This document shows, piece by piece, positions 15,036-25,192 of a stretch of 64,000 nt of DNA. Made by a program: the position numbers and the translations under genes. The stretch's first letter is position 1. Each line of letters starts with the position of its first letter. The notes under the pieces are model-generated. The model ran no database searches. It was not told the origin of the DNA and saw only the letters and a list, made by a program, of their open reading frames with translations. Origin of the DNA: Rhizorhabdus histidinilytica (GTDB lineage: Bacteria; Pseudomonadota; Alphaproteobacteria; Sphingomonadales; Sphingomonadaceae); contig NZ_FUYM01000001.1 of the NCBI RefSeq assembly GCF_900167915.1, positions 372,001-436,000 of the forward strand, in the 5' to 3' direction.

Positions 15036-15977
15036 TCATTTGGGGGCCGCCGCTCTTTGCAGGCGGTCGTTGATCGCCAGGCCGAGGCCGTCCTGCGGGA
15101 CGGGAGCCACCGCGATCGCGGCGGCGTTCGACTGGTCCGCCGCGTGGAGCAGATCGAACAGCCGCGCCGCTGCCTCGTCGAGGCAGCCTGACGCCGACAG
15201 CGTGACGTCGCCCGCGACGGCGCCGAAGCCGATCAGATACTCGCCCGCCTCCGCTGTCGCCGCGTTGAGCCGCAGCGGCTTCGACGGGGCGTAATGGCTC
15301 GCCATCTGGCCGGGCGCCTCGATCGATCCGCCGCCGGCGCGCTCGACGGCGACGCCCGACGCCTCGGCCAGCATCTCGACGGTGATCGCCCCGGGGCGCA
15401 GCAGGCGCAGCCGGTCGGCCTCGACCGCGACGATCGTCGACTCGATCCCGACCGTGGTGGGGCCGTCGTCGAGGACGAGCGGGATCCGGCCGGCCAACGA
15501 CCGCGCGACATGCTCGGCACGGGTCGCGCTGATCGATCCGCTGGCGTTGGCGGAGGGCGCGGCGAGGGGGCGGCCGCTCGCGAGGATCAGCGCGCGCATC
15601 GCCGGATGGGCGGGCATCCGCACCGCGACGCTCGGCAGCCCGGCCGTGGTCAGGCTGGCGATCGGCGATCCTGGCGCGGCGGACAGCACCATCGTCAGCG
15701 GCCCCGGCCAGAAACGCGTCGCGAGCCGATGCGCGAGCGGCGGGAGGATCGCGACCCGGCCGGCCATGGCGAGATCGGTGACATGGACGATCAGCGGATT
15801 GAAGCTCGGGCGGCCCTTGGCGGCGTAGATCGCAGCGACCGCCGCGCCCGATGTCGCGTCGCCGGCCAGGCCGTAGACCGTCTCTGTCGGAACGCCGACC
15901 GGCAGCGCGCGCGCGATCAGCGCTGCGGCCTCGGCAATACCGGCTTCGTCGGCGGGAAGGATGCGGGTGTCGGTCAC
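15036..15977 (-). CDS. Threonylcarbamoyl-AMP synthase, Sua5/YciO/YrdC family
   Basis: The enzyme makes threonylcarbamoyl-AMP from threonine, bicarbonate and ATP for the t6A modification of ANN-decoding tRNAs. The 313-residue length with a C-terminal Sua5 domain (from about residue 210, APGQMASHYAPSKPLRL) indicates the long Sua5 form and not the short TsaC. The YrdC core shows PTETVYGLAGDA, KGRPSFNPLIVHV and the FWPGPLTMVL motif, and later SANASGSIS. It is on the minus strand downstream of the GntR gene, separated by a family A repeat. Confidence 0.92.
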   Translation of the reverse strand: MTDTRILPADEAGIAEAAALIARALPVGVPTETVYGLAGDATSGAAVAAIYAAKGRPSFNPLIVHVTDLAMAGRVAILPPLAHRLATRFWPGPLTMVLSAAPGSPIASLTTAGLPSVAVRMPAHPAMRALILASGRPLAAPSANASGSISATRAEHVARSLAGRIPLVLDDGPTTVGIESTIVAVEADRLRLLRPGAITVEMLAEASGVAVERAGGGSIEAPGQMASHYAPSKPLRLNAATAEAGEYLIGFGAVAGDVTLSASGCLDEAAARLFDLLHAADQSNAAAIAVAPVPQDGLGLAINDRLQRAAAPK

Positions 15978-16028
15978 GCTGCGCGGCTATCGCGCTGGGG
16001 CGGGCGGGGCAAGTCCTGCTTCTTTCCC

Positions 16029-16117
16029 GTCATCCCGGCGAACGCCAGGATCCCGCTGCCTTTTGGGGCGGCAGCGCGAGGAGGAAGAAGGGAGATTCCG
16101 GCTTTCGCCGGAATGAC
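16029..16117. repeat. Family A two-hairpin repeat, full copy
   Basis: The left hairpin around GCGAACGCC has a mismatch; the right hairpin attccggc TTTC gccggaat is perfect. The arms are mirror images about 45 bases apart. It lies between the GntR gene and the Sua5 gene. Confidence 0.85.
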
Positions 16118-16131
16118 GAAAAGTGGGGGCG

Positions 16132-16479
16132 TCAGCCCTCGACCCGTTCGAGCAGGTCGCTCGGCTCGATCCGCAGGCGGCGCATGCTCGCCACCACGCG
16201 CGGCCATTCATCGCGCAGGAAGGTGTCGCGTGCCTCGCGGCGGAGGCGGTCGGTCGCACCCTCGGCGACGAACATGCCGACGCCGCGCTTGACCGTCACA
16301 TAGCCTTCGTCCTGGAAACCCTGATAGGCTTTGGCTGCGGTCAGCGGATTGGCGCCGTGCTGCGCGGCGAAGGCGCGGACCGAGGGGAGGGCGTCGCCGT
16401 CTCCATAGGTGCCGTCGAGGATCGACTCGGCGATGATGTCGCGAAGGCGGAGATAGACGGGGCGGTCCTGGCTGCTCAT
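16132..16479 (-). CDS. GntR-family transcriptional regulator, YtrA-like
   Basis: The 115-residue protein is little more than a winged helix-turn-helix (YLRLRDIIAESILDGTYGDG, then ALPSVRAFAAQHGANPLTAAKAY in two parts) with a short helical tail, as in the YtrA subfamily. Such small GntR proteins usually control an adjacent transporter or membrane operon. Here no ABC transporter adjoins. ATG at 16479 is used; a longer frame would cross the palindrome at 16489-16502, which is the probable autoregulatory operator. A nitroreductase gene ends 42 bases upstream on the same strand. Confidence 0.85.
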   Translation of the reverse strand: MSSQDRPVYLRLRDIIAESILDGTYGDGDALPSVRAFAAQHGANPLTAAKAYQGFQDEGYVTVKRGVGMFVAEGATDRLRREARDTFLRDEWPRVVASMRRLRIEPSDLLERVEG

Positions 16480-16488
16480 GGCGTCACA

Positions 16489-16502
16489 CTGTGCTAACAC
16501 AG
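16489..16502. promoter_or_regulatory. Candidate GntR operator palindrome
   Basis: CTGTGCTAACACAG has a 5-bp inverted repeat around CTAA and lies 10 bases ahead of the GntR start codon. The position fits an autoregulatory site. The assignment is by position only. Confidence 0.45.
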
Positions 16503-16521
16503 CATGGCGCGTCAATGGCAA

Positions 16522-17112
16522 TCAGCCTTTCCATGTCGAAACGACAGCTTCATAGGTCGGGCGGGGCCGCTCCTCCAGTGCTCGTCCCGGCGAGCCGAGG
16601 AACAGGAAGCCGGCGATCCGGTCGTGCGGCGACCCGCCAAGCGATTCAAGTACTTGGCCGTTATAGGCAGGCCAGCCGGTCAGCCAGCAACCGACGAACC
16701 CCGCCGCATGCGCCGCGAACAACAGGTTCATGCAGGCGGCGCCGGCCGACAGTTCCTGTTCCCATTGCGGAATCTTGCTGTTCTGCGTCGGGGTCGACAG
16801 CACCGCGACCATCACCGGCGCCTGGTGCGCGAACTGATCCATCGCCTCCAACTCGATCCGGCCCGCCTCGGGCTTCTCGGCGCGATAGGCGTCCTTGAGC
16901 AGATCGGCGAAGGCGCCGCGCCGATCGGCCTCGACGATAATGAAGCGCCAGGGGGCGAGCTTGCCATGGTCGGGCACGCGCATCGCCGCTTCCAATATCC
17001 GGCGGAGCTCCGCCGAATCCGGTCCGGGCGCGATCATGTCGCGGGCCTTGCCCGAACGGCGGGTGGCGAGGAGAGCGGCGGTGGAGGACAGATCGTTGAA
17101 CATGGTCATCAT
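16522..17112 (-). CDS. Nitroreductase family protein
   Basis: The 196-residue flavoprotein is of the compact NfsA/YdjA-type nitroreductase fold that reduces nitro compounds or quinones with NAD(P)H. FMN-binding hints are ATRRSGKARDM at the start, RVPDHGKLAPWRFIIVE (the HGKLxPWRF block typical of YdjA) and GWPAYNG near the end. The physiological substrate is unknown. ATG at 17112 has GGAGG 12 bases upstream; an ATG at 17103 is an alternative. Followed by the GntR gene, possibly its regulator. Confidence 0.88.
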   Translation of the reverse strand: MMTMFNDLSSTAALLATRRSGKARDMIAPGPDSAELRRILEAAMRVPDHGKLAPWRFIIVEADRRGAFADLLKDAYRAEKPEAGRIELEAMDQFAHQAPVMVAVLSTPTQNSKIPQWEQELSAGAACMNLLFAAHAAGFVGCWLTGWPAYNGQVLESLGGSPHDRIAGFLFLGSPGRALEERPRPTYEAVVSTWKG

Positions 17113-17365
17113 CTAGGCGCTGGCCCTCCGTGGAACAACGGTCTCGGAGTGGTGCGCCTGTCCGGACATGCATTCCCGGGTTTGAGGAAAAAATCGAACC
17201 ATCGGGTAATTCTGTTTCGCTGAATGAGCTTGCGTCGGCAATGTCGTTTCAAGCGAAACAATAACCGCTTCACAGCGCGTGAATCGTTGCTATCGTCGGC
17301 GTCCATGAAGGTCGTGCCGTCCTTGGGGAAGCGTCGCGCCGACCACGCAGAACAGAAAGAACTTC

Positions 17366-19147
17366 ATGGTCAATCCCGACGCTGACGCGACCACCGAGCC
17401 TGCATCGCCGCATGTGAGCCGATCCGACGGCGACACCTGGTTCGGTCATCCGAGGCAGCTTGCGAGACTCTTCTCGACCGAGGCGATGGAGCGCTTCGGC
17501 TATTATGGGATGAGGGCGCTCCTCACCCTCTACCTCACCCAGCATTTCCTGTTCAGCGACCAGACGACCAACGGCCTCTATGGCGGTTTCACCGCGCTGG
17601 TCTACCTGACCCCGCTCGTCGGCGGCCTGCTCGCCGATCGCTATCTCGGCTCGAAGAAGTCCGTGAAGTTCGGCGCGATCCTGATGTCGATCGCCTATTT
17701 CACGCTCTGCTTCGGCGGCCAGACCGCCAGGCCCTATGCGATGATCGACGGCAGCCGCTACGAGGTCGTGATCGACGACGCCAAGCAGCAATATGTCGTC
17801 GACGGCGGGCAGAAGCTGGCGATCAAGGGACAGGAGGACGGCTCGGTCGCGCTCGTCGCCCCGGACGGCTCGGTCGCCCGCACTGTTGCCAAGGGCGGCT
17901 TCAAGGCGGATGCCGACCGCGATCCCTTCTACACCGGTTTGATGCTCGTCGCGCTGAGCCTGCTCACCGTCGGCAACGGCTTCTTCAAGCCCAATATCTC
18001 CACCATCGTCGGCGCGCTGTACGAGAAGGGCGATCGGCGCCGCGACGCCGGCTTCACCATCTTCTACATGGGCATCAATCTCGGTTCGCTCTTCTCGCAG
18101 ATACTCTGCCCCTTCCTGGCGGTGGCGCTCGGCTGGTGGGCCGGCTTCGGCCTCGCCGCGATCGGCATGCTGATCAGCTGGGCGCTGATCCAGTTCGCGG
18201 GCGACAAGCTGGCGGGCTATGGCGAGCCGCCCGAAGGACAGACGAAGGACCGCAGCTTGCTGATCTACATCGGCGCGCTCGCGGTGGTGCCGATCGGCTG
18301 GTTCCTGTTCATCAACCTGATGGCGAGTCCCGCGCCGGAGGCCGGCGCCGGCATCGTCGGCTATCTCCTCGGCCTGCCGATCATGGGCAAGGTGCTGTTC
18401 GCGACCTTCCTGGCGTCGGTGATCCTGATCCCGCTCTGGGCGCTCAAGGCCGGCAACCGGGTCGAGTTCCAGATGATGATCGCGGCGATCGTGATGATCG
18501 TCTTCAACGTCGTCTTCTGGACGCTGTTCGAACAGGCCGGCTCCTCGCTCACCCTGTTCGCCGATCGCAACACCGACCTGTCGGTGTTCGGCCTGTTCAC
18601 CATGTCGGCGGGGCAGACCCAGTTCTTCAATGCCTTCTTCATCGTCGTGCTGGCACCGCTGACCTCGATCCTGTGGGGTGCGCTCGGCCGCCGCGGGCTG
18701 GAGCCGTCGATCCCGGTCAAGTTCGCGATCGCGCTGGCGGGCGTCGGCCTCGGCTTCCTCGCGCTGGTGTGGGGCACCCAATATGCCGGTGCGGACTTCA
18801 AGGTGTCGGTCTGGTGGCTGGCGCTGCTCTACCTGATCCACTCGATGGCCGAGCTCTGCATCTCGCCGGTCGGCCTGTCGATGATCACCAAGCTGTCGAT
18901 CGCGCGCGTGGTCGGACTGATGATGGGGCTGTGGTTCCTGTCGATCAGCTGCGCCCAATATGTGGCCGGCATCGTCGCCCAGGTCGCCAGCGTCGAGACG
19001 GTCGGCGGCCAGGTCACCAACCTGAAGGTCAGCCTGGAGACCTATGCCGGCGTGTTCCAGACGATCGGCCTGGCGTCGGTCGCGATCGGCGCGATCCTCC
19101 TGGTCCTTTCGCCTGTCATCAAGAAGTGGATGCATGGTGTTCAGTAA
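17366..19147 (+). CDS. Peptide transporter, POT/PTR2 family
   Basis: This 593-residue inner-membrane carrier imports di- and tripeptides with protons. POT marks are ERFGYYGMRALL at the first span and FFKPNISTIVGALY in the fifth. Residues about 130-185 form a hydrophilic beta-rich insert (VVIDDAKQQYVVDGGQ, VALVAPDGSVARTV) between early spans, which most POT carriers lack. Two exported amidohydrolases follow with overlapping ends, so the carrier probably imports what they release. The 253-base region upstream has no gene; it contains a TTTCGCT/AGCGAAA inverted pair near 17215-17265. Confidence 0.92.
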   Translation: MVNPDADATTEPASPHVSRSDGDTWFGHPRQLARLFSTEAMERFGYYGMRALLTLYLTQHFLFSDQTTNGLYGGFTALVYLTPLVGGLLADRYLGSKKSVKFGAILMSIAYFTLCFGGQTARPYAMIDGSRYEVVIDDAKQQYVVDGGQKLAIKGQEDGSVALVAPDGSVARTVAKGGFKADADRDPFYTGLMLVALSLLTVGNGFFKPNISTIVGALYEKGDRRRDAGFTIFYMGINLGSLFSQILCPFLAVALGWWAGFGLAAIGMLISWALIQFAGDKLAGYGEPPEGQTKDRSLLIYIGALAVVPIGWFLFINLMASPAPEAGAGIVGYLLGLPIMGKVLFATFLASVILIPLWALKAGNRVEFQMMIAAIVMIVFNVVFWTLFEQAGSSLTLFADRNTDLSVFGLFTMSAGQTQFFNAFFIVVLAPLTSILWGALGRRGLEPSIPVKFAIALAGVGLGFLALVWGTQYAGADFKVSVWWLALLYLIHSMAELCISPVGLSMITKLSIARVVGLMMGLWFLSISCAQYVAGIVAQVASVETVGGQVTNLKVSLETYAGVFQTIGLASVAIGAILLVLSPVIKKWMHGVQ

Positions 19148-20555
19148 CAAGTTGAGATTTTCGATGGCGGTGGCGCTCGCGCTGACCGCCTGCACCGGTG
19201 GCGCCGCGCCCAAGTCGGCCTCGTCCGATGCACCCGCGCCCGGCAAGGGCAAGGGGTTCGACCATGATCCCTTCCCGTCGACCTACCGCGCCTATCCCGG
19301 CGTGCCGACCGCGATCGTCCACGCCACCGTCTATGACGGGGAGGGCGGCCGGATCGAGGACGGCACCGTCCTGCTCGCCGACGGCAGGGTGACGGCGGTC
19401 GGCGGTCCGGACCTCGCCGTGCCCGCCGGCGCGACCGTCGTCGACGGCACCGGCAAATGGGTGACGCCAGGCGTCATCGACGTCCACAGCCATCTCGGCG
19501 ACTATCCGTCGCCGGCCGTCAAGGCGCTGTCCGACGGCAACGAGGCGACCGCGCCGGTCACCGCACAGGTTTGGGCCGAGCACAGCGTCTGGCCGCAGGA
19601 TCCGGGCTTCAGCCGCGCGCTCGCCAATGGCGGGGTGACGACGCTGCAGATACTGCCCGGCTCGGCCAACCTGTTCGGCGGCCGGTCGGTGACGCTCAAG
19701 AACGTCTATGCGCGCACCGTGCAGGGGATGAAGTTCCCCGGCGCGCCCTATGGCCTGAAGATGGCGTGCGGCGAGAATCCCAAGCGCGTCTATGGCGGCA
19801 AGAACCGCGAGCCTTCGACCCGCATGGGCAATGTCGCGGTCGACCGGCAGACCTGGATGAAGGCGGCCGAGTATAAGCGCAAGTGGGACAAATATGAGGA
19901 GAAGGGCGGCGAGATCCCTGCCCGCGACGTCGCGATGGACACGCTGATGGGCGTGCTCAACGGCGAAATCCTCGTCCACAACCATTGCTACCGCGCCGAC
20001 GAGATGGCCATCGTCCTCGATATGGCGAAGGAGTTCGGCTACAAGGTCACCGCCTTCCATCACGCGGTCGAGGCCTACAAGATCGCCGACCTTCTCAAGG
20101 CGAACGGCACCTGCGCCGCCGTCTGGGCCGACTGGTACGGCTTCAAGATGGAAAGCTATGACGGCATCCGGGAGAATCTGGCGATCCTCCACAATGCCGG
20201 CGCCTGCGTGATGATCCATTCGGACGACCAGAACGGCATCCAGCGCCTGAACCAGGAGGTCGCCAAGGCGCTCGCCGCCGGCCGCCGCGCGGGCTTCACG
20301 ATCAGCGACGAGCAGGCCTGGACCTGGCTCGCCATCGCCCCCGCCCGCGCGCTCGGCATCGCCGACCGGACGGGCAGCCTCAAGCCCGGCAAGATGGGCG
20401 ACGTCGTGCTGTGGAACGGCAATCCGCTGAGCGTCTACACCCGGCCCGAGAAGGTCTGGGTCGACGGCGCGATGCTCTACGACGCGAACAACCCGAAGCT
20501 GCGCCCGGTGAGCGACTTCGAGCTGGGCCAGCCCGGCGAGGGAGATGTGAAATGA
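19134..20555 (+). CDS. Exported amidohydrolase, lipoprotein
   Basis: The 473-residue protein belongs to the metal-dependent amidohydrolase superfamily. The N terminus is a lipoprotein signal with lipobox LTAC (C20), so it should sit in the periplasmic face of a membrane. The metal motif H118-x-H120 occurs in GVIDVHSHLGDY, with further ligands likely in LVHNHCYR, FHHAVEAYK and MIHSDD. Its start overlaps the POT transporter end by 14 bases and its stop overlaps the next start as ATGA. A role in peptide or cyclic-amide hydrolysis is inferred from the transporter. Confidence 0.85.
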   Translation: MVFSNKLRFSMAVALALTACTGGAAPKSASSDAPAPGKGKGFDHDPFPSTYRAYPGVPTAIVHATVYDGEGGRIEDGTVLLADGRVTAVGGPDLAVPAGATVVDGTGKWVTPGVIDVHSHLGDYPSPAVKALSDGNEATAPVTAQVWAEHSVWPQDPGFSRALANGGVTTLQILPGSANLFGGRSVTLKNVYARTVQGMKFPGAPYGLKMACGENPKRVYGGKNREPSTRMGNVAVDRQTWMKAAEYKRKWDKYEEKGGEIPARDVAMDTLMGVLNGEILVHNHCYRADEMAIVLDMAKEFGYKVTAFHHAVEAYKIADLLKANGTCAAVWADWYGFKMESYDGIRENLAILHNAGACVMIHSDDQNGIQRLNQEVAKALAAGRRAGFTISDEQAWTWLAIAPARALGIADRTGSLKPGKMGDVVLWNGNPLSVYTRPEKVWVDGAMLYDANNPKLRPVSDFELGQPGEGDVK

Positions 20556-21838
20556 AGCGCCTCCTCCTCGCCGCCACGGCGCTGATCGCAGCTCCCCTGT
20601 CCGCCGAGACGGTCGCCATCACCGGCGGCACCGTCGCGATCGGCGACGGATCGCAGCCGATCAAGGGCGGTACCGTCGTCATCGCCAATGGCCGGGTCGT
20701 CGCGGCCGGAGCCGGAGTCGCGGTGCCCGCCGGTGCGCGCGTCGTCGATGCGACCGGCAAGTGGGTCTCGCCCGGCATCGTCGCCGGGGTCAGCACGCTC
20801 GGCCTGATGGAAGGCTATGGCATGTCGGAGACCAACGACCTCAGTGCCGACAAGTCGCCCTTCTCGGCGGCGCTCGACATGTCGACCGCGATCAACCCGA
20901 CCGGCCAGCGGATCGGGGTCGAGCGGGCGGCCGGCATCACCCGCGCCTTCGTGATCCCGTCCGCCGGCAACACGATGTTCGGCGGGCAGGGGGCGGTGAT
21001 CGACCTCGGCGCCGACATGGACCCGGTGACGCGCCCGCGCGCCTTCCAATATGTCGAACTGGGGGAGGACGGAATGGGCCCGGCGGGCGGCAGCCGTCCG
21101 GCGGCCTATGCGCTGCTCAAGGTCGCTCTCGGCGCGGCGGCCAACCCCGCCTCGGCCGACTTCGCCAGCAAGGACGCGCTGATCACCCGCCAGGATGCCG
21201 AGGCGCTCGCCCCTGTGGTGCGCGGCACCCAGCCGCTGCTCGTCCATGTCGAGCGGGCGGCCGACATCCGCTCGGTCCTCGCGCTCAAGAAGCAGTATCC
21301 GGCCATCAAGCTGGTGCTGGTCGGCGCGACCGAGGGCTGGATGGTGGCCGGAGAGATCGCCGCGGCCGGCGTTCCCGTGATCGCGGCGGCGCTGCTCGAC
21401 CTGCCGGAGAAGTTCGAGTCGATCGCGGCGACCCAATCCAATGTCGGCCGGCTGGCGAAGGCTGGCGTCACCGTCGCCATCTCCAATGCCGACATCTCCG
21501 AAGGGCCCTATGAGTCCTATCTCGCCCAATATGCCGGGAACCTGGTCGCGCTGACGAAGATCCCCGGCGCGCAGGGGCTCGACTGGGGCGCGGCCTTTGC
21601 GACGATCACCTCGAAGCCGGCGGCGGCGATCGGGATGGACGGGGAGATCGGGTCGCTCCGCCCCGGCCGCCGCGCCGACGTCGTGGTGTGGGACGGCGAT
21701 CCGCTCGAGCTCTCCTCGGCGCCGACCGCGATCTTCATCGATGGCGTCGCCCAGCCGACGACCAGCCGCCAGACCCGGCTGCGCGACCGCTATCTCGACC
21801 CGGTCGAGAAGGGCCTGCCCAAGGCCTACGAGCGATAA
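20552..21838 (+). CDS. Exported amidohydrolase-like protein lacking the metal motif
   Basis: The 428-residue paralogue of the preceding protein has a Sec signal (MKRLLLAATALIAAPLSAE). It keeps the beta-sandwich strands (VDATGKWVSPGIV, GSLRPGRRADVVVWDGDP) but reads SPGIVAGVSTLGL where the partner has the HxH metal site, and LLVHVERAADI where the partner has HNH. The later HH and HSDD positions are also not conserved. It is probably a non-catalytic subunit that pairs with the upstream enzyme, though an altered site cannot be ruled out. The ATGA overlap indicates coupled, perhaps equimolar, synthesis. Confidence 0.8.
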   Translation: MKRLLLAATALIAAPLSAETVAITGGTVAIGDGSQPIKGGTVVIANGRVVAAGAGVAVPAGARVVDATGKWVSPGIVAGVSTLGLMEGYGMSETNDLSADKSPFSAALDMSTAINPTGQRIGVERAAGITRAFVIPSAGNTMFGGQGAVIDLGADMDPVTRPRAFQYVELGEDGMGPAGGSRPAAYALLKVALGAAANPASADFASKDALITRQDAEALAPVVRGTQPLLVHVERAADIRSVLALKKQYPAIKLVLVGATEGWMVAGEIAAAGVPVIAAALLDLPEKFESIAATQSNVGRLAKAGVTVAISNADISEGPYESYLAQYAGNLVALTKIPGAQGLDWGAAFATITSKPAAAIGMDGEIGSLRPGRRADVVVWDGDPLELSSAPTAIFIDGVAQPTTSRQTRLRDRYLDPVEKGLPKAYER

Positions 21839-21851
21839 CTCCCTCTCCCAA

Positions 21852-21874
21852 CCCTCTCCCCGGCGGGGAGAGGG
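21852..21874 (+). terminator. Strong hairpin after the amidohydrolase operon (family C repeat)
   Basis: The stem ccctctcccc/ggggagaggg (10 bp, 3-base loop) begins 14 bases after the stop codon. No T run follows, so termination is plausible but unproven. Similar C/T-rich hairpins are common intergenic repeats. Confidence 0.5.
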
Positions 21875-21934
21875 CTTGAGGCATACGGCAAATCGGCGCA
21901 TTGAGCGGTCGAATTCCGATGGGGGACCGCGTGT

Positions 21935-23272
<1,338 letters not shown>

Positions 23273-23282
23273 TCGGGCCATC

Positions 23283-24083
23283 GTGACCACTGCCCGCATC
23301 CTCATCATCGCCGGCTCGGATTCGGGCGGCGGCGCCGGCATCCAGGCCGATATCAAGACGGTGACGCTGCTCGGCGGCCACGCGATGACCGCGATCACCG
23401 CGCTGACCGCGCAGAACACGCTCGGCGTCGCGGCGGTCCATCCGGTCCCTGCCGAGATGGTGATCGCCCAGATCGACGCGGTGGCGGACGACATCGGCGT
23501 CGACGCGGTCAAGATCGGCATGATCGGCAATGCCGCGATCGCCGAGCAGGTCGCTGACCGGCTCGACCGGCCCGACCTCGCGGACGTGCCGCTGGTGTTC
23601 GATCCGGTGATGATCGCGACGAGCGGCAGCAGGCTCGCGGACAGCGCGACGATCGCGGCGTTCGGCCGGCTGATGCGCCGCGCGGCGGTCTCCACCCCCA
23701 ATCTCGACGAACTCGGTGCGCTGAGCGGCCGTGCCCTCGGCGATGAGCTGGCGGTCGCCGTCGCGGCGGCCGGGCTGATCGCCGAGGGCAGTGGCCCGAT
23801 CCTGGCGACCGGTGGCGGCTTCGTTGCCGGCCAGCTGACCGATCTGCTCTTCACGGCCGCAAGCGAGGCGGAGGAGCGACGCTGGACCGCCGGCTGGATC
23901 GATACGATCCACGATCACGGCACCGGCTGCACCCTGGCGAGCGCGATCGCGACCGGGCTGGGCCAGGGGCTAGCCCTTGCCGATGCGATCACCCGCGCCC
24001 GTGCCTTCGTCCGCGCCGCGCTGCTGGCGGCGCCGGGACTCGGCCGGGGGCATGGGCCGATGGGGCATCGGTCGATCGATTGA
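23283..24083 (+). CDS. thiD: Hydroxymethylpyrimidine/phosphomethylpyrimidine kinase ThiD
   Basis: ThiD phosphorylates the pyrimidine half of thiamine twice. The 266-residue ribokinase-fold protein starts VTTARILIIAGSDSGGGAGI, with the GSDSGGGAGIQAD substrate loop, DPVMIATSG, and the C-terminal HDHGTGCTLASAIA motif bearing the catalytic cysteine region. The GTG start at 23283 is the only one that begins at the conserved N terminus. The gene directly follows glmM, probably cotranscribed. Confidence 0.95.
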   Translation: MTTARILIIAGSDSGGGAGIQADIKTVTLLGGHAMTAITALTAQNTLGVAAVHPVPAEMVIAQIDAVADDIGVDAVKIGMIGNAAIAEQVADRLDRPDLADVPLVFDPVMIATSGSRLADSATIAAFGRLMRRAAVSTPNLDELGALSGRALGDELAVAVAAAGLIAEGSGPILATGGGFVAGQLTDLLFTAASEAEERRWTAGWIDTIHDHGTGCTLASAIATGLGQGLALADAITRARAFVRAALLAAPGLGRGHGPMGHRSID

Positions 24084-24101
24084 GACTCCCACCAGGTCGC
24101 T

Positions 24102-24245
24102 CCTGCGAAGGCAGGAGCCCATGTCTCTCCTCTCCCCGATGAGCATCGCGGGTGATGAGAGACATGGATGCCAGCCTTCAGCCCTTGGCTGAAGTTTATC
24201 CCGAGCGTCTGCCTTGCAGGCAATCGAGGGGCTGGCATGACAAAA
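24102..24245. repeat. Cluster of small hairpins after thiD
   Basis: Four short inverted repeats follow each other: ctcctgc/gcaggag near 24103, catgtctctc with gagagacatg (24120 and 24157), ttcagc/gctgaa near 24176 and tgcc/ggca near 24210. The arms gccagcc near 24170 and ggctggc near 24231 also match. It looks like another dispersed intergenic repeat. No gene is seen in 24084-24323. Confidence 0.55.
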
Positions 24246-24266
24246 AGGGAGGGCGCTCATCCCAAC

Positions 24267-24303
24267 GAAAAAGGCCGCCCGGATCGCTCCGGACGGCCTT
24301 TTC
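24267..24303. terminator. Bidirectional intrinsic terminator between thiD and rplI
   Basis: An aaaaaggccg arm pairs with cggccttttc, enclosing a second stem ccgga/tccgg. The A run on one side and T run on the other let it serve both convergent units: glmM-thiD on plus and rpsF-rpsR-rplI on minus. Confidence 0.85.
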
Positions 24304-24323
24304 CTGATACGATGGCGAAGCGA

Positions 24324-24932
24324 TCAGGCTTCGTCGGTCGCTTCCGCGGCGGGAGCTTCGTCCTGCAGCTCGGTCGGGATTTCGCCCGGTTCGGCGTTGG
24401 GATCATAGTCCTCGGTGAAGCCGGCCTCGTCGCGCTCGAAGAGCTGCGCCATGACGTCGACGCCCTGCGACTGCAGCTCGGCCTCTTCGGGCGAACGGGC
24501 GACGTTGACCTTGACGGTGCGGCTGACCTCGGCGTGCAGCGAGATCTTCACCTCGTGCAGGCCGATCGTCTTGATCGGGCGGCCGAGCACGACGCCCGAC
24601 TTGGCGACCTTGATGCCATCCTCGGCGAGCGCCTCGACGATGTCGCGGGCCGAAACCGATCCGTAGAGCTGGCCGGTGTTCGACGCCTGGCGGATCAGCG
24701 TCACCGACTTGTCGTCGAGCGCCTTCGCCTCGGTTTCGGCATTGTCGCGGCGCTTGGCGTTGTCGGCTTCGATCTGGGCGCGGTTCGCCTCGAAGACCTT
24801 CTTGTTGGCCTCGTTGGCGCGCAGCGCCTTCTTGCGCGGCAGCAGGTAGTTGCGGGCAAAGCCGGCCTTGACGGTGACGACGTCGCCGATCTGGCCCAGC
24901 TTCTCAACGCGTTCGAGCAGGATCACGTCCAT
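24324..24932 (-). CDS. rplI: 50S ribosomal protein L9
   Basis: The 202-residue protein starts [19 protein letters not shown] and has the N-terminal [15 protein letters not shown] rRNA-binding motif, a long charged connecting helix and the C-terminal domain ([12 protein letters not shown]). It is some 50 residues longer than the 149-residue Escherichia coli protein because of an acidic tail (about 165-202, [10 protein letters not shown] and [11 protein letters not shown]). It is the last gene of rpsF-rpsR-rplI and is followed by a terminator. Confidence 0.97.
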   Translation of the reverse strand: MDVILLERVEKLGQIGDVVTVKAGFARNYLLPRKKALRANEANKKVFEANRAQIEADNAKRRDNAETEAKALDDKSVTLIRQASNTGQLYGSVSARDIVEALAEDGIKVAKSGVVLGRPIKTIGLHEVKISLHAEVSRTVKVNVARSPEEAELQSQGVDVMAQLFERDEAGFTEDYDPNAEPGEIPTELQDEAPAAEATDEA

Positions 24933-24950
24933 GGTGGCGGTCCTCCCTTC

Positions 24951-25175
24951 TTACTTGACGATGTAGGGAAGCAGCCCGATGTGACGGGCGCGCTTGATCG
25001 CCTGGGCGAGTTCACGCTGCTTCTTGGCGGACACCGCGGTGATGCGGCTCGGGACGATCTTGCCACGCTCGGACACGAAGCCCTGGAGCAGACGGACGTC
25101 CTTGTAATCGATCTTGGGAGCATCCTTCGCGGAGAAGGGGCAGCTCTTGCGGCGGCGGAAAAAGGCGCGTGCCAT
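24951..25175 (-). CDS. rpsR: 30S ribosomal protein S18
   Basis: The 74-residue protein has the S18 core [20 protein letters not shown] (two adjoining blocks) and [20 protein letters not shown], ending in PYIVK. It binds next to S6 in the small-subunit platform, which matches its place after rpsF, 17 bases downstream. Normal length. Confidence 0.97.
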   Translation of the reverse strand: MARAFFRRRKSCPFSAKDAPKIDYKDVRLLQGFVSERGKIVPSRITAVSAKKQRELAQAIKRARHIGLLPYIVK

Positions 25176-25192
25176 GATGTTCTATCCCTTCC

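Noticed and set aside
17132-17157. EcfG promoter ahead of the POT transporter
   Set aside because: GGAAC is present, but the bases 16-17 further on are TGCG and not CGTT.
24084-24323. Small gene between thiD and rplI
   Set aside because: The region consists of inverted repeats and a terminator; short frames there lack ribosome sites and change with the repeats.
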